Shown here: one piece after another, positions 25,838 through 34,256 of the stretch
How the letters are laid out: the number at the start of each line of letters is the position of its first letter
Numbering within the stretch: position 1 is the stretch's first letter
Assembly (NCBI GenBank): GCA_024276465.1
Contig: JAJRXD010000044.1
Span: 1 to 37,737, forward strand
Length of the DNA: 37,737 bases
Direction: 5' to 3'
Origin: Deltaproteobacteria bacterium
GTDB taxonomy: Bacteria > Desulfobacterota > WTBG01 > CAIYCZ01 > CAIRTM01
Made by a program: the position numbers and the translations under genes
The notes under the pieces: generated by a model
Databases searched by the model: none
Told to the model about the DNA's origin: nothing
What the model saw: only the letters and a program-made list of their open reading frames with translations

Positions 25838-26096
25838 ACCTTTTCAGGGTTTTTGCCTGTTTTCACATCTGTTTGTTTGAATAATCCCTGCTCCTTTCTT
25901 CTTCTGCTATCCTTTCTAACATTTTTTAACCCTGACATTGTGCAATAGATTTCTACTGCCATGGACATCCTTTTTTTCTTGTAAAATCCTTTATAAAATG
26001 TTTAAAAAGTATTAGAGTTGAATAGAGCCTGAACGAAAACCCTGTTTTCAGCCGGACACTGAATAAAGATGTTGAAAGAAGAAAGGTTGTAAAATT

Positions 26097-26879
26097 ATGA
26101 AAATTGGCATAATAGGCGGGACTGGTTTTGGCAGTCCTGATATTTTAGAAGACATTGAAAAAATAAAAGTACACACTCCATATGGTGCCCCGTCTGCCAA
26201 AGCTACGACAGGAAAGTTTAAAGGCATCGAAGTTGTTGCAATACCGAGGCATGGTGAGGGCCACATCATTTCTCCATCACATGTAAATTTTCGTGCAAAC
26301 ATCTGGGCAATGAAGGAATTAGGGGTAACCCATATTTTTGCAGTGACTGCAGTTGGGTCCTTGCGGGAAGAGATAGAGCCTGGACATCTTGTGTTTCCTG
26401 ATCAGTTTATTGACAGGACAACAAAAAGGGCCTCCACTTTTTTTGAGGGCCATGAAGTCTGCCATATACCCATGTCTGAACCCTTCTGTGGAAAATTGAG
26501 GCAGCTACTTGTAAAAACAGCAGACAGGCTGTCGATCAAACATCATAATCAGGCAACAGTAGTCACCATAGAAGGACCCCGGTTCTCAACCAGGGCTGAG
26601 AGTAAAATGTTCAGGCTCTGGGGCGCTGATATAATCAATATGAGCACTGTACCAGAGGTGGTTCTTGCACGGGAGGCTGGTATATGTTATGCCACCACTG
26701 CAATGAGTACTGACTATGACTGCTGGCATGAAACTGAAGAACCTGTTACGTGGGAGCTGATCCAAAAAACCATGGAGAAAAATGTTGAAAATGTTAAGAA
26801 CCTGCTTTTTTCTGCTGTTTCTGAAATAGACTTCACCCGGTGCTCCTGCAGGGAGGCAGTTACAACCTCTAAGCTTTGA
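26097..26879 (+). CDS. mtnP: S-methyl-5'-thioadenosine phosphorylase
   Basis: Cleaves methylthioadenosine with phosphate to adenine and methylthioribose-1-phosphate. The 260-residue length is typical of the MTAP/PNP family. Phosphate and base motifs: GIIGGTGF (4-11), PRHGEGH (50-56), IEGPRFSTRAES, NMSTVPEVVLAREAG, and STDYDCWHE (D206, D208), where aspartates favour 6-aminopurines over guanosine/inosine. The next gene, apt, salvages the released adenine to AMP, which supports the assignment. The ribosome site is weak (AAAGG about nine bases upstream). Confidence 0.9.
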   Translation: MKIGIIGGTGFGSPDILEDIEKIKVHTPYGAPSAKATTGKFKGIEVVAIPRHGEGHIISPSHVNFRANIWAMKELGVTHIFAVTAVGSLREEIEPGHLVFPDQFIDRTTKRASTFFEGHEVCHIPMSEPFCGKLRQLLVKTADRLSIKHHNQATVVTIEGPRFSTRAESKMFRLWGADIINMSTVPEVVLAREAGICYATTAMSTDYDCWHETEEPVTWELIQKTMEKNVENVKNLLFSAVSEIDFTRCSCREAVTTSKL

Positions 26880-26886
26880 CGACTTT

Positions 26887-26903
26887 GTCCCGAAAATCGG
26901 GAC
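26887..26903. repeat. Hairpin between mtnP and apt
   Basis: GTCCCGA and TCGGGAC form a perfect seven-base stem with an AAA loop. A wider pair, GACGACTTT (26878-26886) and GAAGTCGTC (27011-27019), brackets the whole intergenic stretch. No T-run follows, so it is more likely a dispersed repeat or RNA-processing structure than a terminator. Confidence 0.4.
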
Positions 26904-27043
26904 ATCCTGAAGTCATTGCAGCATACGAACAAGCACGCCTTATTCCTTCGAATTTGCGCGCCCTGCATCTATGAGCTTTTTACTCTATTGCCTGATTTTT
27001 GACTTCCAACGAAGTCGTCAACTTTAAGAAAAAAAGGTGGAAT

Positions 27044-27556
27044 ATGGATCTTAAGGAAAAAATACGAAACATTCCGGATTTTCCTCAAAAGGGAATACTT
27101 TTTCGGGACATTACAACTCTCTTAAAAGACCCTGAGGCATTTGGCTGTGTGGTGGATAAATTCACGCAGCGCTACAGGGACCATCACATTGACATGGTTG
27201 CAGGTATTGAGTCAAGGGGATTTATTCTGGCTGCAGCACTGGCTTACCAGCTTGGAAAAGGGTTTATTCCTGTTCGCAAACCAGGAAAACTTCCTGCAGA
27301 AACAATTTCCGTGGAATATGCTCTTGAATACGGAACAGACAGGGTTGAGATGCATGTTGATGCTGTAAACAGTGGGGACAGGGTGTTGCTTATTGATGAT
27401 CTCCTGGCAACAGGTGGAACCATGAAAGCAGCCTGCGATCTGGTGCAACGTGCAGGAGGCCTTGTTGCAGAGTGTTCTTTCATGATAGAACTTGCAGATC
27501 TTAAGGGAAGAAAAAAAATTAAAGACTATAATATTTTTTCAATGATAGTTTATTAA
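27044..27556 (+). CDS. apt: Adenine phosphoribosyltransferase
   Basis: Converts adenine and PRPP to AMP. The 171-residue length from the chosen start is standard. IRNIPDFPQKGILFRDIT at the N-terminus and the PRPP-binding VLLIDDLLATGGT (114-126) are diagnostic, with GIESRGFILAAALA in between. The start at 27044 is used because AGGTGG is just upstream and MDLKEKIRNIPDFP matches the family beginning; an in-frame ATG-type start at 26999 would add unrelated residues. It works with mtnP in adenine salvage and lies six bases before rfaE1. Confidence 0.94.
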   Translation: MDLKEKIRNIPDFPQKGILFRDITTLLKDPEAFGCVVDKFTQRYRDHHIDMVAGIESRGFILAAALAYQLGKGFIPVRKPGKLPAETISVEYALEYGTDRVEMHVDAVNSGDRVLLIDDLLATGGTMKAACDLVQRAGGLVAECSFMIELADLKGRKKIKDYNIFSMIVY

Positions 27557-27562
27557 CAAAAA

Positions 27563-28570
27563 ATGGACAGAACAAGAATCGAACCTCTGATAGACCGGTT
27601 TTCTCAAAGCAGAATAATGGTGGTTGGAGATATAATGCTTGATGAATATGTGGGGGGAACTGTCGAACGTATATCTCCTGAGGCCCCGATCCCTGTAGTC
27701 AATCTCGCCAATTCAAAAAAACGGGATGTACGCATGGGCGGGGCTGCAAATGTTTTTAACAACCTTGTCTGCCTGGGGGGCAGGGAAATTTTCCTGTGCG
27801 GAGTTATTGGAGATGATACAAACGGCTCTCTGGTAAGGCAAAGGCTCTGTGATGCCGGAATGGAAGCAGGGGGCCTTATTGTTGATGAGACAAGACCCAC
27901 AACAGTTAAAACAAGGATTATATCCCATAATCAGCAGGTAATCAGGCTGGACAGGGAAGCAAGGACACCAATTTCTGACTCAACCAGGGCCAGAATTGTA
28001 AAGTTTATAAAAACCAGGCTGGAATCACTTGATGCAATAATATTTTCCGACTATGAAAAAGGGGTAATAACAGAACAACTGCTTGAGGATGTACTGCCCC
28101 TTGCAGTGCAGAAGAATATAATAGTTGCCGTTGATCCGAAGTTTACCAACTTCAAATATTTTAAAAATGTTTCAGTCATTGTTCCCAACAAAAAAGAGGC
28201 AAGCGGTTTTGCAAGGCATGAGATAAAAAATGACCATGACGCACTTATGGCAGCTCAATATATATTTGATAACCTTGGGTGCGAAACTGTACTTGTAAAG
28301 TTAGGGGAGCGTGGCATGCTGCTTGTTGAAAAAAACAGGTGTAATGTGTTGATTAAAACAGCTGCAGAGCAGGTTTATGATGTCACGGGTGCAGGGGATA
28401 CAGTTATCAGCACCCTCGTGCTTTCAAAAACATCGGGGGCCACCTGGGAGGATGCAGCCCGAATTGCTAATTTTGCAGCAGGCATTGTAATTCATTATAT
28501 TGGAACATCAGCTGTTAACATTGATCAGCTTAAAAGTGCAATTTTCGACAACAGATTTCCCGAACCATGA
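27563..28570 (+). CDS. rfaE1: D-glycero-beta-D-manno-heptose-7-phosphate kinase
   Basis: Phosphorylates heptose-7-phosphate at O-1 in ADP-heptose synthesis for the LPS inner core, which points to a Gram-negative envelope. The 335-residue PfkB/ribokinase fold has VVGDIMLDEYVGGTVERISPE at the N-terminus (typical of HldE kinase domains), VRMGGAANV near residue 57, and the catalytic DVTGAGDT (273-280, base D279). Only the kinase domain is present; the nucleotidyltransferase half found in fused HldE is absent. It overlaps the DUF4416 gene by four bases. Confidence 0.92.
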   Translation: MDRTRIEPLIDRFSQSRIMVVGDIMLDEYVGGTVERISPEAPIPVVNLANSKKRDVRMGGAANVFNNLVCLGGREIFLCGVIGDDTNGSLVRQRLCDAGMEAGGLIVDETRPTTVKTRIISHNQQVIRLDREARTPISDSTRARIVKFIKTRLESLDAIIFSDYEKGVITEQLLEDVLPLAVQKNIIVAVDPKFTNFKYFKNVSVIVPNKKEASGFARHEIKNDHDALMAAQYIFDNLGCETVLVKLGERGMLLVEKNRCNVLIKTAAEQVYDVTGAGDTVISTLVLSKTSGATWEDAARIANFAAGIVIHYIGTSAVNIDQLKSAIFDNRFPEP

Positions 28571-29103
28571 GCAAACCCTCCCTTCCCCAGCCTGTTAAAC
28601 TGGTGGCAAGTGTCCTGACAGGTGATACTGACATTGCCGGGCAGGTTTGTGAAAAACTGATTTCCAGGTTCGGTCAAACTGATTTCAGGAGCAACCCTCT
28701 TCCTTTCAACTTCACTGCCTATTATGAAAAGGAGATAGGCGAAAATTTGTTTCGGCACATTTTAGGTTTTGAAAAACTTATAATGCCCGAGACTTTGCCT
28801 TCAATAAAGCTTTGGACAAATGAACTGGAAAGTTTTTTTTTGCGAAAAGATGGAACAAGAAGGGTTAACATAGATCCCGGATATATCTCTTTATGCCACC
28901 TCATACTCGCTACCTGCAAAAATTTTTCGCACAGGCCATATTTGCGCGACGGGGTATATGCTGATATGACTCTGATTTTCAAGGGCAAAACATTTACACC
29001 CCTTGAATGGTCATTCCCTGATTATGCTTCAGCCAGTCATATCAATCTGCTGAACAGGATCAGGAATACTTACCATCGACAGCTGACACAGAGCAGGCAC
29101 TGA
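28567..29103 (+). CDS. DUF4416 family protein
   Basis: The 178-residue soluble protein is of a family with no established function. Recognisable features are PVKLVASVLTGD at the start, LPFNFTAYYEKEIG, the conserved NIDPGYISLCHLILATCKNFSHR near residue 100, and LEWSFPDYASASHI near the end. Members commonly sit beside yicC/remA/gmk in Desulfobacterota. Its ATG overlaps the rfaE1 stop (ATGA, 28567-28570), so the two are cotranscribed. The conserved histidines and aspartates could be a metal or active site, but this is unproven. Confidence 0.82.
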   Translation: MSKPSLPQPVKLVASVLTGDTDIAGQVCEKLISRFGQTDFRSNPLPFNFTAYYEKEIGENLFRHILGFEKLIMPETLPSIKLWTNELESFFLRKDGTRRVNIDPGYISLCHLILATCKNFSHRPYLRDGVYADMTLIFKGKTFTPLEWSFPDYASASHINLLNRIRNTYHRQLTQSRH

Positions 29104-29131
29104 AAAAACCGGAAACCAGGAGGAAATTATT

Positions 29132-30016
29132 ATGTTAAAAAGTATGACCGGGTATGGCCGGGGTGAATCGACTATTGGGGAAAAGAAGGTTATTGCTGAG
29201 GTCCGTTCAGTCAACCACCGCTTTCTTGATATTTCAGTAAAAATTTTAAGGTTGTTGCTGCCCTTAGAGGCAGATATAAAAAAGCTGGTTTCATCTTATA
29301 CATTACGCGGGAAACTGGATGTCAATATTCATGTTGAATCCTTAACAGATGGCGATCTGAATGTCCATATAAACAAGTCCATGACAAAACATATCTACAG
29401 CCTGCTTCAACAGACAACAAAAGAAACCGGTATCCCCGGAGAAATAAATCTTTCCTCACTTCTTGTTTTTAAAGATATTTTATTTGAGGAAAAGCAGGAA
29501 AATGTTGACATGGCAGATTACTGGAACCCCATTAAATCTTCTCTTGAACAGGCTCTTCAGTCAATACAACAGATGCAGGAGGCAGAGGGAGAAGAAATTT
29601 CAGATGATATAAAACAGAGACTTGAAAACATAGCAGGTGTAGCAGACGAAATAAATTTGCGTGCTTCGGAGTCTCTTGCTGAACGTCAGCAGGCTTTGAA
29701 AGAAAGAATTGAAACCCTGTGCAGGGATGTGGAGGTTGATGAGGCCAGAAAAATGCAGGAAATTGCTATCATTGCTGACAGAAGTGACGTGACAGAAGAG
29801 CTGATTCGTGCAAAAAGCCATATTAAACAGTTTATGCAGTGGCTTAGCTCTGCAGGAGAGTCTGTCGGCCGAAAACTCGATTTCCTTATTCAGGAGATCA
29901 ACAGGGAGGTAAACACCATCGGCTCTAAAGCTTCTGATGCTGAAATCTCATTAAAGGCTGTAATTATAAAAAATGAGCTGGAAAAAATAAGGGAACAGGT
30001 TCAAAATATAATGTAG
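29132..30016 (+). CDS. yicC: YicC family endoribonuclease
   Basis: The 294-residue protein begins MLKSMTGYGRGE, the hallmark of the YicC/YloC family, and ends with the conserved EINREVNTIGSKASD and KNELEKIREQVQN segments. Family members cleave RNA and affect small-RNA turnover and stationary-phase growth. A long coiled-coil middle (about 150-215) is visible, as expected. An excellent ribosome site (AGGAGGA) precedes the ATG. The order yicC-remA-gmk is the same as in many Firmicutes and Desulfobacterota. Confidence 0.92.
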   Translation: MLKSMTGYGRGESTIGEKKVIAEVRSVNHRFLDISVKILRLLLPLEADIKKLVSSYTLRGKLDVNIHVESLTDGDLNVHINKSMTKHIYSLLQQTTKETGIPGEINLSSLLVFKDILFEEKQENVDMADYWNPIKSSLEQALQSIQQMQEAEGEEISDDIKQRLENIAGVADEINLRASESLAERQQALKERIETLCRDVEVDEARKMQEIAIIADRSDVTEELIRAKSHIKQFMQWLSSAGESVGRKLDFLIQEINREVNTIGSKASDAEISLKAVIIKNELEKIREQVQNIM

Positions 30017-30056
30017 TACAAAAATTGATTCGAGCACTTTGAATAATTGTAAGTTC

Positions 30057-30098
30057 AAACAGTTTACTAAAGATTATATTTTTCGGGTTAAACTGTTT
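30057..30098. promoter_or_regulatory. Inverted repeat in the remA leader
   Basis: AAACAGTTTA (30057-30066) and TAAACTGTTT (30089-30098) are perfect ten-base complements separated by 22 bases, just upstream of the remA ribosome site. Each arm is also nearly self-palindromic. It could be an operator bound by a dimer at each arm, or an RNA hairpin. Confidence 0.45.
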
Positions 30099-30124
30099 AA
30101 ACAATATTTTTCATGGAGGTTGTG

Positions 30125-30379
30125 GTGAGTATAAAACTTTTGAATATCGGATTTGGAAATTCAGTGGTTCTGTCCAAAATCGTAGCAATTTTAACCTCTG
30201 GTTCTGCCCCTATGAAACGTTTAAAGGATGATGCAAAGGCTGCAGGAAAACTTGTTGACGCAACACAGGGTCGAAAAACCAGGTCCATTATTGTTACCGA
30301 CAGCAATCATGTAATACTTGCCGGCATTCAAGCCGAAACAATAGCATTGCGCATTAACAGCGAAGATTCTGCCCAATAA
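30125..30379 (+). CDS. remA: RemA/DUF370 family regulator
   Basis: The 84-residue protein matches RemA, a small DNA-binding protein that in Bacillus activates biofilm matrix genes. The beginning [14 protein letters not shown] and the ends [20 protein letters not shown] and QAETIALRI are diagnostic. GTG at 30125 is the likely start: GGAGG lies five bases upstream and the residue pattern then matches the family N-terminus. The ATG at 30113 overlaps that site. It lies six bases before gmk, so the two are cotranscribed. Its target here is unknown. Confidence 0.9.
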   Translation: MSIKLLNIGFGNSVVLSKIVAILTSGSAPMKRLKDDAKAAGKLVDATQGRKTRSIIVTDSNHVILAGIQAETIALRINSEDSAQ

Positions 30380-30385
30380 GCCATT

Positions 30386-31009
30386 ATGACTGCATCAGTG
30401 CCCACACATAATACAAAAAGATTGCTGTTTGTTGTTTCCGCACCTTCCGGAACCGGCAAGACATCTCTCTGCAGCAAAGCTGTCCAGGAGGTTCCAAACC
30501 TCACTTTTTCAATTTCCCATACTACACGGGCACCAAGACAGGGAGAACAGAACGGAAAAAACTACTTCTTTGTGACCAGTAAAGAGTTCAGGGATTATGT
30601 TGCCTGCAACAGGATGGCAGAGTGGACTGAAATCTACGGGAACTGCTACGGGACAACAAAGGAAACGATTCAGCAGGGATTTGAAAAAGGTTTTGATATT
30701 CTTTTTGACATTGACGAGTGGGGAGCCCGCCAGATAACCGAAGCATATCCTGATGCAGTAACTATCCTTGTACTCCCTCCATCGTTTGAAGCTTTGAAAA
30801 AGCGGCTCATCAACCGGCGTACTGACAATGAGGAAAGTGTACGTACCAGGCTGAAGAAGGCAAAAGAAGAGATAAAAAAGATGTCCTGGTACCAGTATGT
30901 TATTGTGAATGACAGCTTTAAAGAGGCTGCTGGCCATCTCAAATCCATTATTGCAGCTGAAAGATGTAAAAATAATCATGATTTTATAAAGGCTCTAATA
31001 AATGACTAA
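30386..31009 (+). CDS. gmk: Guanylate kinase
   Basis: Phosphorylates GMP to GDP. The 207-residue protein has the P-loop SAPSGTGKT (18-26), the GMP-binding SHTTRAPRQGEQNGKNYFFV segment and EIYGNCYGTTKE. The signature after these, normally DIDVQGA, reads DIDEWGARQ; the E and W are unusual but the flanking acidic and glycine residues are kept. RLINRRTDNEESVRTRL is the usual lid region. The rpoZ gene that often follows gmk is absent; repeats and rlmB follow instead. Confidence 0.93.
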   Translation: MTASVPTHNTKRLLFVVSAPSGTGKTSLCSKAVQEVPNLTFSISHTTRAPRQGEQNGKNYFFVTSKEFRDYVACNRMAEWTEIYGNCYGTTKETIQQGFEKGFDILFDIDEWGARQITEAYPDAVTILVLPPSFEALKKRLINRRTDNEESVRTRLKKAKEEIKKMSWYQYVIVNDSFKEAAGHLKSIIAAERCKNNHDFIKALIND

Positions 31010-31318
31010 AGAACAGGGACAAGGGAAGACACTTGAGTCATGTCCCGCGTAGCAATGGCAATTTTTGTTCGGACAAGTCTCGTCCGGACAAAATGTTTGC
31101 GTTGGTCTGCGTGTGTCTGTCCCGTTATACAACGAGGATCTTCGACGGTTTCAAAAAAGTGATTGTTGCTTTTCTCTGCGCTCTCCGCGTCTCGAATGAG
31201 CAATGCGAGTGGGCGGTAAAAAATACTATGAGATACGTCGCTGAATTTATGAACGAGAGTACTTAGTGTAATCATGTTTTTTTAGAACCGCTCAATTTAG
31301 GTTAAAGCCAGTAATTTT
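31010..31318. repeat. Intergenic stretch with two hairpins and a repeat end
   Basis: No gene is supported in these 309 bases. GGGACA/TGTCCC (31016-31046) and TGTTCGGAC/GTCCGGACA (31066-31090) can form hairpins without a T-run on the coding strand. At 31271-31306, TCATGTT, TTTAGAACCGCTCAA and TTAGGTTAAA match the outer end of the MITE-like repeats at 14401 and 32085, so a partial copy lies here. An open plus-strand frame at 31033-31266 has repeat-derived composition and is rejected. Confidence 0.5.
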
Positions 31319-32068
31319 ATGACAATTACCATATTCGGCATACATCCTGTTCTTGAAGCAATTAAAAAACGGCCCCGGTCTTTTCACAGGATTTTCCTGT
31401 CCAGTAAAAACAAAGAAGGGGCAATAAAACATATTGCCTCTTTTGCTGAAAAATCCAACATAAAACTGTATCATGAAACAACAAAAAATATTTCCCGTCT
31501 GTCAGGTGTTGATCAGCATCAGGGGATCGTGGCAGAAGTTGATCCTTTCCCGTTATTAGATCTTAAAACCCTCATTTCAAAACAGAAAAAGGGAGGGAAG
31601 ACGGCTTTTCTCCTTGTACTGGACTCCCTGCAGGACCCTCATAACTTCGGATCACTGATTCGCAGTGCACTTTGCAGCGGTGTCCAGGCAGTTATCTTTC
31701 CGAAGGACAGAGCAGCCGGCCTGACAGGAACTGTTGCAAAGTCTTCCTCCGGTGCAATTGAACACATGCCTCTTTGCAGAGTCGTCAACCTTGCATCTGC
31801 TCTTGACATGCTTAAGCAGGAAGGTATATGGGTTGTCGGGACAACTCCGGCCCCTGTAAAAACCATTTATGAATTTGACTTTAATCTTGATATGGCACTT
31901 GTTATAGGCAGTGAGGAGAAGGGGTTAAGACCGTTAATTATGAAAAAATGTGACTATTGCCTTTCAATTCCCGTAAAGAGTCAACTCAGTTCCCTTAATG
32001 CCTCAGTTGCAGGAGCTGTTGTTATGTTTGAAGCCATGAGACAGAGGCAGTACGCAGGAAAGAGATAA
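31319..32068 (+). CDS. rlmB: 23S rRNA (guanosine-2'-O)-methyltransferase RlmB-like, SpoU/TrmH family
   Basis: The 249-residue SPOUT methyltransferase has an N-terminal ribosomal-RNA-binding domain (about 4-75, FGIHPVLEAI) and the knotted C-terminal domain with motif 1 DPHNFGSLIRSA (N109, R115), motif 2 IGSEEKGLRP near 200, and motif 3 LSIPVKSQLSSLNASVA near 225. The RlmB-type N-domain favours 23S G2251 methylation, though TrmH-like relatives with other targets share these motifs. The ribosome site is weak. It is separated from gmk by a repeat-rich gap. Confidence 0.85.
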   Translation: MTITIFGIHPVLEAIKKRPRSFHRIFLSSKNKEGAIKHIASFAEKSNIKLYHETTKNISRLSGVDQHQGIVAEVDPFPLLDLKTLISKQKKGGKTAFLLVLDSLQDPHNFGSLIRSALCSGVQAVIFPKDRAAGLTGTVAKSSSGAIEHMPLCRVVNLASALDMLKQEGIWVVGTTPAPVKTIYEFDFNLDMALVIGSEEKGLRPLIMKKCDYCLSIPVKSQLSSLNASVAGAVVMFEAMRQRQYAGKR

Positions 32069-32084
32069 CAGCAGTTAAAAGGCA

Positions 32085-32310
32085 GTGCCTTTAATTAAAA
32101 CCTAAGCTGAACAATTAAAAGATAAAGACAGCTTAGTGTAACAGCATATCACTCATTCTCAGCAGACATCCATGTCTGCCTGCGAGGTAAGCATTACGCT
32201 TCACCATCCAGGTGATGCTATTGTAATGCTTAAATCCGTTCAATACTGTTACACTAAGCTGTTGTTTGTAGCTTCATGTTCTTTAGAATTGCTCAAATCA
32301 GGTAAAAATT
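32085..32310. repeat. MITE-like dispersed repeat, copy 2
   Basis: Core inverted repeats CAGCTTAGTGTAACAG (32129-32144) and CTGTTACACTAAGCTG (32246-32261) are perfect 16-base complements. Outer arms (AACCTAAGCTGAACAATTAAAAG near 32098 against the complement near 32283) extend the element to about 226 bases. Inside lie the palindrome GCAGACATCCATGTCTGC (32162-32179) and CGAGGTAAGCATTACGCTTC, which recur inverted at 14516-14558. It encodes nothing and follows rlmB. Confidence 0.75.
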
Positions 32311-32390
32311 AAACCTGTCGTGATCTACAACGTCGATTCAAAACCGCAGAATATCGAACAGGGGATATCCAATGTCGAAGGTAGTTTTTT

Positions 32391-32432
32391 AACCCGGATA
32401 TTACAGTAGACACGTACTGCAATATCTGGGTT
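32391..32432. repeat. Long imperfect hairpin upstream of the propeller gene
   Basis: AACCCGGATATTACAGTA (32391-32408) and TACTGCAATATCTGGGTT (32415-32432) form an 18-base stem with one G-U pair and one mismatch around a six-base loop. It is a candidate transcribed structure or repeat unit. A CCCCCAAAAAAA tract follows closely (32446-32459). Preceding bases (32349-32380) have the tandem ATATCGAAC/ATGTCGAAG pattern seen in dispersed repeats. Confidence 0.5.
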
Positions 32433-32543
32433 GCCCCCGGGAACTTCCCCCAAAAAAATAAGCAGGTCATCCTATTGAACAGAGATCAGAAAATATATTA
32501 ACATAAGGACCTCATTTGGTTTAACCTTAAAAAAGGGGGCTTT

Positions 32544-34226
32544 ATGAAAAAATTCTTTTTATCCACTGTCTTATTCTCCTGTATCTTTTTCAATGCAGCT
32601 TCATGCCAGAGCGAATCATACTGGGCAAAAACCTACGGGGGAGTTAACACAGAAACTGCTTACGCTATACAGCAGACTGCTGATAGCGGGTTTATTGTAG
32701 CAGGAAGCACCAGTTCATTCGGGACAGAAGGTGACTGCTGGGTCATAAAGCTTGACAATAACGGCAATGTATCATGGGAAAAAACCTACGGGGGGAGCAA
32801 TGCTGACCTTGTCCAGTCAATACAGCAGACCACTGATGGCTGCTATGTTATGGCTGGCCGAACATATTCATTTGGCAGTGGTAATGGTGACGTGTGGGTG
32901 TTGAAACTGGGCAGCAGCGGTTCCGTAATCTGGCAGAAAACCTACGGTGGAAACAGTGAAGATATAAGCTATTTCATCCAGCAGACAACTGACGGAGGTT
33001 ATATTGTTGCCGGCATAACCAGGTCTTATGGAGCTGGAAACTGGGATTATCTGATATTAAAACTTGATGAATATGGCGACGTCAGCTGGCAGAAAACTTA
33101 TGGGAAAAACGGATCTGACGTGGCACGGATGATACGGCAGACAACTGACGGGGGCTACATAGTGGCTGGTTATACCAGGTCCTCTGGGGCCGGTTCTTAT
33201 GATTACTGGCTGTTAAAGCTTGACAGTACCGGCAACACTGCCTGGCAGAAAACCTATGGCGGCAATAGTGATGACTATTCTTACTCTATCAGGCAGACCA
33301 CGGATGGTGGTTATATTGTTGCTGGTGAAACCAGGTCCTTTGGGGCCGGGAACAGTGATTTCTGGGTTCTGAAGTTAGACAGTAACGGTAATGTAACCTG
33401 GCAGAAAACTTACGGTGGCAGTAGTGAGGATTTCACATATTCCATCTGGCAGACAATTGATGGAGATTATGTTGCTGGAGGTTTCACACAATCTTTCGGG
33501 GCAGGTTCATATGATTACTGGGTTTTGAAACTGGACGACAACGGCAATATAGTCTGGCAGAAAACTTACGGGCTAAGCAATAATGAGGGTGTCCTCTCCA
33601 TCCAGCAGACTGCTGACAAGGGCTATATTGTGGCTGGACCGATGCGTATATCCAGCGCTTCTGACGCTGATTTCGGGGTGTTAAAAATTGACGGGTCTGG
33701 AGATATTCCATCCTGTAATCTGATTGGTTCAAGCAATGCAGTTCTGTCCGGTTTAACTGTTTCCGGGATAAACACGAATGTAACAGGTCAAGTATCACAT
33801 CTCGATGTGATCGACACAGTCATAACTTCACAAGACAGTTCAGCCGAAGTTGCCATTATTTGTGAAAAAATTACCTTAATCGAACTTTCATCATTTAATG
33901 CATACCCATCCAACAAAGAGGTCCTCATTAAATGGGTTACTGAATCGGAAACCGACAATGCAGGCTTCAACCTGTATCGCTGCGCATCAAGGGAGGAGGA
34001 ATATATTAAAATAAATGATTGCTTAATCCCTGCATCAGGCTCCCCAACAGAGGGCTCTTTTTATGAGATTGTGGATGAAGATGTGGAAAACAGAAAGACC
34101 TACTGCTACAAACTGGAGGATATAGACATAAACGGCAAATCAACTTTGCATGAACCAGTGTGCGCAACCCCCCGGTTTATTTTTGATGGCTTCACAAATC
34201 CCGCCAGGCGTGACAGGGTACGGTAA
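32544..34226 (+). CDS. Secreted protein with seven WQKTYGG-type repeats (beta-propeller-like) and a C-terminal Fn3-like domain
   Basis: The 560-residue protein starts with a signal peptide (KKFFLSTVLFSCIFFNAASC). The cysteine could be lipidated but the lipobox is weak. Seven repeats of about 52 residues follow (about 27-385), each with W-x-KTYGG, QQTxDGGYIVAG, and DYWVLKLDxxGN. Seven units suggest a seven-bladed propeller. A beta-rich stretch with IELSSFNAYPSNKEVLIKW and GFNLYRC near 445-490 resembles an Fn3-type domain. It ends abruptly at FTNPARRDRVR, just before antitoxin relics, so the C-terminus (often a sorting signal) may have been lost. Ligand unknown. AAGGGGGC precedes the ATG. Confidence 0.75.
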   Translation: MKKFFLSTVLFSCIFFNAASCQSESYWAKTYGGVNTETAYAIQQTADSGFIVAGSTSSFGTEGDCWVIKLDNNGNVSWEKTYGGSNADLVQSIQQTTDGCYVMAGRTYSFGSGNGDVWVLKLGSSGSVIWQKTYGGNSEDISYFIQQTTDGGYIVAGITRSYGAGNWDYLILKLDEYGDVSWQKTYGKNGSDVARMIRQTTDGGYIVAGYTRSSGAGSYDYWLLKLDSTGNTAWQKTYGGNSDDYSYSIRQTTDGGYIVAGETRSFGAGNSDFWVLKLDSNGNVTWQKTYGGSSEDFTYSIWQTIDGDYVAGGFTQSFGAGSYDYWVLKLDDNGNIVWQKTYGLSNNEGVLSIQQTADKGYIVAGPMRISSASDADFGVLKIDGSGDIPSCNLIGSSNAVLSGLTVSGINTNVTGQVSHLDVIDTVITSQDSSAEVAIICEKITLIELSSFNAYPSNKEVLIKWVTESETDNAGFNLYRCASREEEYIKINDCLIPASGSPTEGSFYEIVDEDVENRKTYCYKLEDIDINGKSTLHEPVCATPRFIFDGFTNPARRDRVR

Positions 34227-34256
34227 GTACGCCTCTGGAACATCCCGACAGAGGCG

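Noticed and set aside
25836-25856. Terminator after the response regulator gene
   Set aside because: AAACC/GGTTT gives only a five-base stem followed by a short T-run; too weak to call.
31033-31266. 77-codon frame between gmk and rlmB
   Set aside because: Made of hairpin and repeat sequence, with no ribosome site and no family resemblance.
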